36,286 nt of DNA from Flavobacteriaceae bacterium (lineage in GTDB: Bacteria > Bacteroidota > Bacteroidia > Flavobacteriales > Flavobacteriaceae): positions 1-36,286 of the forward strand of contig JABDMU010000039.1 in assembly GCA_013001285.1 (NCBI GenBank), read 5' to 3'. Positions 32,071-36,286 of this stretch are shown piece by piece (within the stretch, counting starts at the first letter, position 1; the number at the start of each line of letters is the position of its first letter). A program made the translations under genes and the position numbers. The notes below the pieces were generated by a model. The model had not been told where the DNA came from. It searched no databases and worked only from the letters and a program-made list of their open reading frames with translations.

Positions 32071-32141
32071 AATAAATTATTATGAAGTGTTTTTGTTGAA
32101 GTGTTTGATATAGGCGCAAAGTACAAAATAATTATAAAACC

Positions 32142-32435
32142 TTATAATGAAATAACACCCTCGACATTATCACTTACTTCTATATACTTTGAAATGACAG
32201 CATCTGGATCTTTCATGACCACATTAATTGAAACACTTGTGTAGGTGCCTTTTTTAGATTCAGTTGTATTTATTACAGCTCCTGAATGGTTAAATATAGA
32301 TTCGATCGTGGTGATCTTTTCTGCATCGGTTTTAACAATGAATTTATATAAATAGGTGGCAGGCCAAGTTGTAGATTCTTGAAGTTGCTCCTTTAGTTTT
32401 TTATAAAATTCGTCAGCTTTTTTCTTATCGCTCAT
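32142..32435 (-). CDS. DUF493 (YbeD-like) protein
   Basis: A 97-residue protein with the ferredoxin-like ACT-type fold of DUF493: TWPATYLYKFIVKTD near 18-32, then a helix and strands ending YTSVSINVVMKDPDAVISKY. Members such as E. coli YbeD are thought to be small regulatory domains; the ligand is unknown. It has its own promoter element (TATCTTTG on the minus strand, 32457-32464). It lies divergent to the AAA ATPase gene and 71 bases upstream of the DUF4290 operon on the same strand, in which I see no terminator. Confidence 0.85.
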   Translation of the reverse strand: MSDKKKADEFYKKLKEQLQESTTWPATYLYKFIVKTDAEKITTIESIFNHSGAVINTTESKKGTYTSVSINVVMKDPDAVISKYIEVSDNVEGVISL

Positions 32436-32456
32436 CGCATTAATTTAAAAGAACTG

Positions 32457-32464
32457 CAAAGATA
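32457..32464 (-). promoter_or_regulatory. -7 promoter element for the DUF493 gene
   Basis: On the minus strand this reads TATCTTTG followed by CAG, an exact TAnnTTTG match 21 bases before the ATG. Confidence 0.6.
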
Positions 32465-32528
32465 CAGTTATCTGTTATTTTTTATTTCCTTTTTTATTAC
32501 GAATTTTACAGCTAAAATCGTACCGCAT

Positions 32529-33071
32529 TTGAATTCTAAACGAATTGTCATAACTGGAGGTCCCGGAACAGGTAAAACCTCAATTATAAACGAACTCATA
32601 AAAAGAAATTTTTCATGTCTTGAAGAGATCTCCAGACAAGTCACCTTAGATGCCAAAAAAAAAGGCATTTCACAATTGTTCTTAACCGATCCACTACTTT
32701 TTAGTGATCTGCTTTTAGAAGGTCGAACCAAACAGTTTCAACAAGCCGGGAACTATCGCGAACCATATGTGTTTATTGACCGAGGTATCCCCGATGTATT
32801 GGCTTATATGGATTATATTGGAACCAAATATCCTCAACGTTATGATGAGGCGTGTAAAAACCACAAATATGATCATGTATTTATTTTAGCGCCTTGGCAG
32901 GAGATCTATGTTAGCGATAATGAACGCTACGAGAGTTTTGACCAGGCCATAGAAATTCATGAGCACTTATTAAACACCTATTCAAGATTTGACTATGAAC
33001 TCCATGATGTCCCATTTGGTTCTGTTGAAGATCGAACAGATTTTATTTTAAAAATAGCTGAATCATTATAA
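32529..33071 (+). CDS. AAA-type (NadR/Ttd14-like) ATPase
   Basis: A 180-residue P-loop protein. Walker A is ITGGPGTGKTS at 8-18 and the Walker B-like strand is YVFIDRGIPDVLAYMDYIG near 75-93; QEIYVSDNERYESFDQA near 119-135 resembles lid or substrate-binding regions of small nucleotide kinases of the AAA_28 group (NadR-like ribosylnicotinamide kinase domains). It may phosphorylate a nucleoside or small molecule; no partner domain is present. The best start is TTG at 32529, since no ATG precedes the Walker motif. Its last base is the first base of the recQ start (TAATG). Confidence 0.85.
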   Translation: MNSKRIVITGGPGTGKTSIINELIKRNFSCLEEISRQVTLDAKKKGISQLFLTDPLLFSDLLLEGRTKQFQQAGNYREPYVFIDRGIPDVLAYMDYIGTKYPQRYDEACKNHKYDHVFILAPWQEIYVSDNERYESFDQAIEIHEHLLNTYSRFDYELHDVPFGSVEDRTDFILKIAESL

Positions 33072-34969
33072 TGCAACTGCCGATTCAAATATTAGAACAT
33101 TACTGGAATTATACCAGCTTCCGTTCAGACCAAGAGGAGATCATTGAAGCCGTATTGAACAATGATGACTGTCTTGCCTTACTACCAACTAGTGGTGGTA
33201 AATCGATTTGTTTTCAAGTTCCAGCCATGATCAAGGAAGGCATTTGTATTGTAGTCTCACCATTGATCGCCCTCATGAAAGATCAGGTTGCATCCTTAAA
33301 GGAAAAAGGCATAAAGGCTATGGCCCTAACAAGCGAATATTCATTTGCCGATATTGATGTCATGTTAGACAATTGCATCTATGGTAATTATAAGTTCCTG
33401 TATTTATCTCCTGAACGTCTCAGCCAAGATCTAGTACAAGGACGCATTAGGCAAATGAATGTGAATCTCATAGCAGTTGATGAAGCACATTGTATCAGTC
33501 AATGGGGAAATGATTTCCGTCCAGCTTATAAGAACATCGCTACATTAAGAGAACTTCATCCACAAGTGAATTGTATTGCTTTAACAGCGACCGCGACCAA
33601 AAGAGTAGTAAAGGATATTGTGGAGTCTTTAGATTTTATAGATCCAAAAATATTCAAACAGTCTTTTTTTAGGTCAAATTTGGCTTATATGGTTCTTGAG
33701 GAAGAAGATAAAAATTACCGCATTGAACAAATTCTAAAAAAGCAAAAAGGATCGGCCATAATTTATGTTAGAAATAGAAAAAGTACAGTTCAGATGAATA
33801 ATTATCTGGAATCTAAAGGATTTTCAAGTACTTATTATCATGGTGGATTAACATCGAAAGAGAAATCGAAGCATTTTGATTTATGGAAATCAAATCGAAA
33901 CCAGGTCATGGTAGCTACCAATGCATTTGGCATGGGCATAGATAAACCAGATGTAAAGACCGTTATTCATATCAACCTTCCGGAAAATATTGAAAGTTAC
34001 TTTCAAGAAGCTGGTCGGGCTGGGCGAAATAACGAAAAGGCCTTTTCTATAATTTTGGTTAATAAAGGAGACGAATTACATGTCAAACAACAATTTTTAA
34101 GCGTATTACCATCGGTTGATCAAATAAAAGATGTCTATAGAAAGCTGAGTAACTATTTTCAAATTTCCTATGGGGAAGGCGAATTTACTGTGCACGATTT
34201 TAATTTTGGTCATTTTTGTAAGGTCTATCAGTTTAATACCTTAATTGCTTTCAACGCTCTACAACATTTAGATAGAACAAGTGTCATTAAGCTTAGCAAA
34301 GAATTCAGAAATAAAACTTCGGCTCAAGTCATCGTTAATAACCCACAACTGTTTGCCTATCTTGAACGTCATCCCAAAACTCAGCTTGTTTTGAAGTCCA
34401 TCTTAAGAACTTATGGTGGTATTTTTGATTATGAAACACCATTAAACACGCGATTAATTGCTGACAAGGCATCTTGTGATGAAGACGAAGTCATTCAAGT
34501 GCTTCAACAGCTTGAAAAAGACGAATTGATTTCCCTACAATTGAAAATATCAGATGCACAAATCATTTTCTTACAACCCAGAGAGGATGATAAAACCATC
34601 AACCGAATTTCAAAAATTATTGAACAACAAAACAAATTGAAACAGGATCATGTTCAAGCTGTTATCAATTATGTAAATAATGATAAAATCTGTAAAAGTA
34701 TCCAGCTTTTAGAGTATTTTGGAGAAACTAATATTAATGTTTGTGGCATCTGTTCGGTTTGCATAAATCACAAGTCAGGAGCGTCACCGATTGATAATAA
34801 AATGATCATTCAAGAGATTCATCAACTATTAAAAAAACATAGTTTATCCTCACGTGCAATTTCGGAACAATCGAAATATGAGGAAGCAAAAGTCCAGGAA
34901 GTCCTTAAAATTATGCTCGAACGAGAATTGATACAATTAACCGAATTCAACACTTATCAAATAAAATAA
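33071..34969 (+). CDS. recQ: ATP-dependent DNA helicase RecQ
   Basis: A 632-residue superfamily 2 helicase that unwinds DNA 3' to 5' in repair and fork restart. Walker A TSGGKS is at 40-45, DEAH at 137-140, motif III region LTATAT near 171-176, and motif VI QEAGRAGRNN near 314-323. The RecQ zinc site is complete: Cys541, Cys558, Cys561 and Cys564. The winged-helix region after it is short, and no HRDC domain is evident, so the protein is shorter at the C-terminus than E. coli RecQ in domain content. It overlaps the AAA ATPase stop by one base and fmt follows after one base. Confidence 0.93.
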   Translation: MQLPIQILEHYWNYTSFRSDQEEIIEAVLNNDDCLALLPTSGGKSICFQVPAMIKEGICIVVSPLIALMKDQVASLKEKGIKAMALTSEYSFADIDVMLDNCIYGNYKFLYLSPERLSQDLVQGRIRQMNVNLIAVDEAHCISQWGNDFRPAYKNIATLRELHPQVNCIALTATATKRVVKDIVESLDFIDPKIFKQSFFRSNLAYMVLEEEDKNYRIEQILKKQKGSAIIYVRNRKSTVQMNNYLESKGFSSTYYHGGLTSKEKSKHFDLWKSNRNQVMVATNAFGMGIDKPDVKTVIHINLPENIESYFQEAGRAGRNNEKAFSIILVNKGDELHVKQQFLSVLPSVDQIKDVYRKLSNYFQISYGEGEFTVHDFNFGHFCKVYQFNTLIAFNALQHLDRTSVIKLSKEFRNKTSAQVIVNNPQLFAYLERHPKTQLVLKSILRTYGGIFDYETPLNTRLIADKASCDEDEVIQVLQQLEKDELISLQLKISDAQIIFLQPREDDKTINRISKIIEQQNKLKQDHVQAVINYVNNDKICKSIQLLEYFGETNINVCGICSVCINHKSGASPIDNKMIIQEIHQLLKKHSLSSRAISEQSKYEEAKVQEVLKIMLERELIQLTEFNTYQIK

Positions 34970-34970
34970 T

Positions 34971-35921
34971 ATGTCCAGAAGTCTACGCATCCTTTTTATG
35001 GGTACTCCTGATTTTGCGGTGTCAAGCTTGCAGAGTTTGTATACAAACAACTATGACATAGTTGCTGTGGTCACAGCTCCAGATAGACCTGCAGGCCGGG
35101 GACAAAAATTAAAAGAATCGCCAGTAAAAGTTTATGCAAAGCGCAAAGGCTTAACCGTTTTACAGCCTGAGCGACTCAAGAATGAACGATTTATTCTCGC
35201 CATTAAGGCCTTAGATCCAAACGTTCAAGTTGTTGTTGCATTTAGAATGCTACCCCAAATGGTATGGAACATCCCAGAATATGGGACATTTAATTTACAT
35301 GCTTCGCTACTACCCGATTACAGAGGAGCTGCTCCAATTAATTGGGCCATAATAAATGGTGAAACAAAAACCGGAGTTACCACCTTCTTTATTGATGAAA
35401 AAATTGATACTGGTGAAATAATCTTTCAGAAGGAAACCGAAATATCTTCCGAAGATACAGCAGGAAGTCTACATGATAAACTCATGGTTTTAGGAAGTGA
35501 CCTCGTTTTGAAAACGATAAGACATATCGAAACAAATGAAATTCAAACAACGAAGCAGTCTGATAAATTAGCCATTAATCCTGCTCCAAAATTAAATAGG
35601 GATAATTGTAAAATAGATTGGAACGACACCATCGTTGATATTTATAATAAAATCCGTGGCTTATCTCCTTATCCAGTTGCATGGAGCGAAATGCAAAATG
35701 GACAAGAACGGATTTCTGTAAAAATTTATAGTGCAATCATGCATTTAGAAACCCATGATGAATCGCCTGGAACCTTAAAAATAAGTAAAAACGAAATGTT
35801 AGTGGCGGTCAAAAAAGGATACCTTAAACTCCTAGAAATTCAATTGCCTGGAAAACGAAGAATGGATATCAAATCATTGCTCAACGGATTTTCATTTCAT
35901 AAAGATGTAAAAATGCTCTAA
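34971..35921 (+). CDS. fmt: Methionyl-tRNA formyltransferase
   Basis: A 316-residue enzyme that formylates initiator Met-tRNA using 10-formyl-tetrahydrofolate. The N-terminal domain starts LRILFMGTPDFAVSSL. The catalytic residues Asn108, His110 and Asp146 sit in GTFNLHASLLPDYRGAAPIN and EKIDTGEI. The C-terminal OB-fold domain (about 208-316) contains KIRGLSPYPVAWSEM. Length and motifs are normal. It starts one base after the recQ stop. The HU gene follows 195 bases later, the order expected in Flavobacteriaceae. Confidence 0.95.
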   Translation: MSRSLRILFMGTPDFAVSSLQSLYTNNYDIVAVVTAPDRPAGRGQKLKESPVKVYAKRKGLTVLQPERLKNERFILAIKALDPNVQVVVAFRMLPQMVWNIPEYGTFNLHASLLPDYRGAAPINWAIINGETKTGVTTFFIDEKIDTGEIIFQKETEISSEDTAGSLHDKLMVLGSDLVLKTIRHIETNEIQTTKQSDKLAINPAPKLNRDNCKIDWNDTIVDIYNKIRGLSPYPVAWSEMQNGQERISVKIYSAIMHLETHDESPGTLKISKNEMLVAVKKGYLKLLEIQLPGKRRMDIKSLLNGFSFHKDVKML

Positions 35922-36027
35922 ACCCTTATATTCAGTACTATTTCTTAAAAATTTTATGAAAAAACAGTGCCTTTATTAACAATTGCTCCAAGTTATCAAC
36001 AAATACGCCCATTTCCCTTGCTATTAC

Positions 36028-36057
36028 TTGCGTGAACGGATAATACGTATAATTTTG
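36028..36057 (+). promoter_or_regulatory. Promoter for the HU gene
   Basis: TTG at 36028-36030 and TAATTTTG at 36050-36057 are separated by 19 bases, an excellent match to the Bacteroidota -33/-7 pattern. The start codon lies 59 bases downstream, after an A-rich leader. Confidence 0.7.
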
Positions 36058-36116
36058 TAAGTGGAATTAACTAGAAAAAAGTTAACCCAAATTAATAATC
36101 ATTAAAATTTAAATTT

Positions 36117-36286
36117 ATGAACAAAACAGATTTAATCAATGGTATGGCAGAAAATGCTTGAATTACTAAAGCAGCTGCTAAGAAAGCATTAGACTCTATG
36201 CTAATTGATATTGAAGGAGCATTACAAAAAGGAAAAAGAGTTTCTTTGGTAGGATTTGGATCTTTTTCAGTTTCTAGAAGAGCTGC
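36117..36286 (+). pseudogene. hup: HU-family DNA-binding protein gene with in-frame TGA, 3' end outside the window
   Basis: The frame starts MNKTDLINGMAENA and continues after a TGA codon as ITKAAAKKALDSML, IDIEGALQKGKRVS and LVGFGSFSVSRRA, which is a normal HU protein. Codon 15 (36159-36161) is TGA where HU proteins have Gly; GGA to TGA is one base change. The rest of the visible frame is intact and conserved. The promoter upstream is strong and the position after fmt is conserved, so this was, or is, a real HU gene. A sequencing error, a recent nonsense mutation or (less likely) recoding would explain it. The only ATG downstream is at 36198, which would drop most of the first helical region. 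HU would bend and compact DNA. Confidence 0.8.

Noticed and set aside
36198-36286. Internal ATG as true start of the HU gene
   Set aside because: It would remove most of the first helical region needed for HU dimerisation, while the upstream MNKTDLI start and promoter match the family.

Overview
The window looks like the chromosome of a marine-type member of the Flavobacteriaceae (Bacteroidota). Three things point there. Base composition is AT-rich. Many genes are preceded by the Bacteroidota -7 promoter element TAnnTTTG. The gene content is typical: fused ccsBA, DUF2520-kdsC-ubiA-maf, DUF4290-murA, recQ-fmt-HU, an Asp-type MurA, and DUF2911 and PIG-L exported proteins. I saw no rRNA, tRNA, CRISPR array, insertion sequence or prophage.

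Layout. 1-510 and 1566-2200 are gene-free blocks of short nested palindromic repeats, partly duplicated in tandem. Between them lie two tiny membrane proteins and an exported protein. 2215-5869 (minus strand) holds the cytochrome c synthase ccsBA and a truncated globin. 5930-8708 is an overlapping four-gene operon (DUF2520, kdsC, ubiA, maf), followed by a lipoprotein, a small MscS channel, a large exported PIG-L deacetylase, a 36-residue membrane protein, a sodium:solute symporter and a Gfo/Idh oxidoreductase. DUF2911 lies convergent to these.

16780-26707 is the most interesting part: thirteen plus-strand genes in two consecutive operons. The first encodes a TetR-like regulator, an ABC1/UbiB kinase, an SDR-DUF2867 protein and a cryptochrome-like protein. 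The second encodes an unknown protein, DUF2805, FolE, a small helical protein, an unusual SDR, a Lacal_2735-like protein, TspO, an SRPBCC protein and a class I photolyase. Both start from promoters with the same operator-like sequence at identical spacing, so they look like one regulon. I infer a light or photodamage response with a dedicated pterin branch. The cryptochrome-like protein has only two cysteines in total and so cannot hold the Fe-S cluster typical of its family. The SDR lacks the catalytic tyrosine.

26779-29488 holds two NTF2-like proteins and an exported M20 amidohydrolase, with clear terminators. 29512-32435 (minus strand) holds PhnA, murA, DUF4290 and DUF493. 32529-36286 (plus strand) holds an AAA ATPase, recQ, fmt and the start of an HU gene whose codon 15 is a TGA stop.
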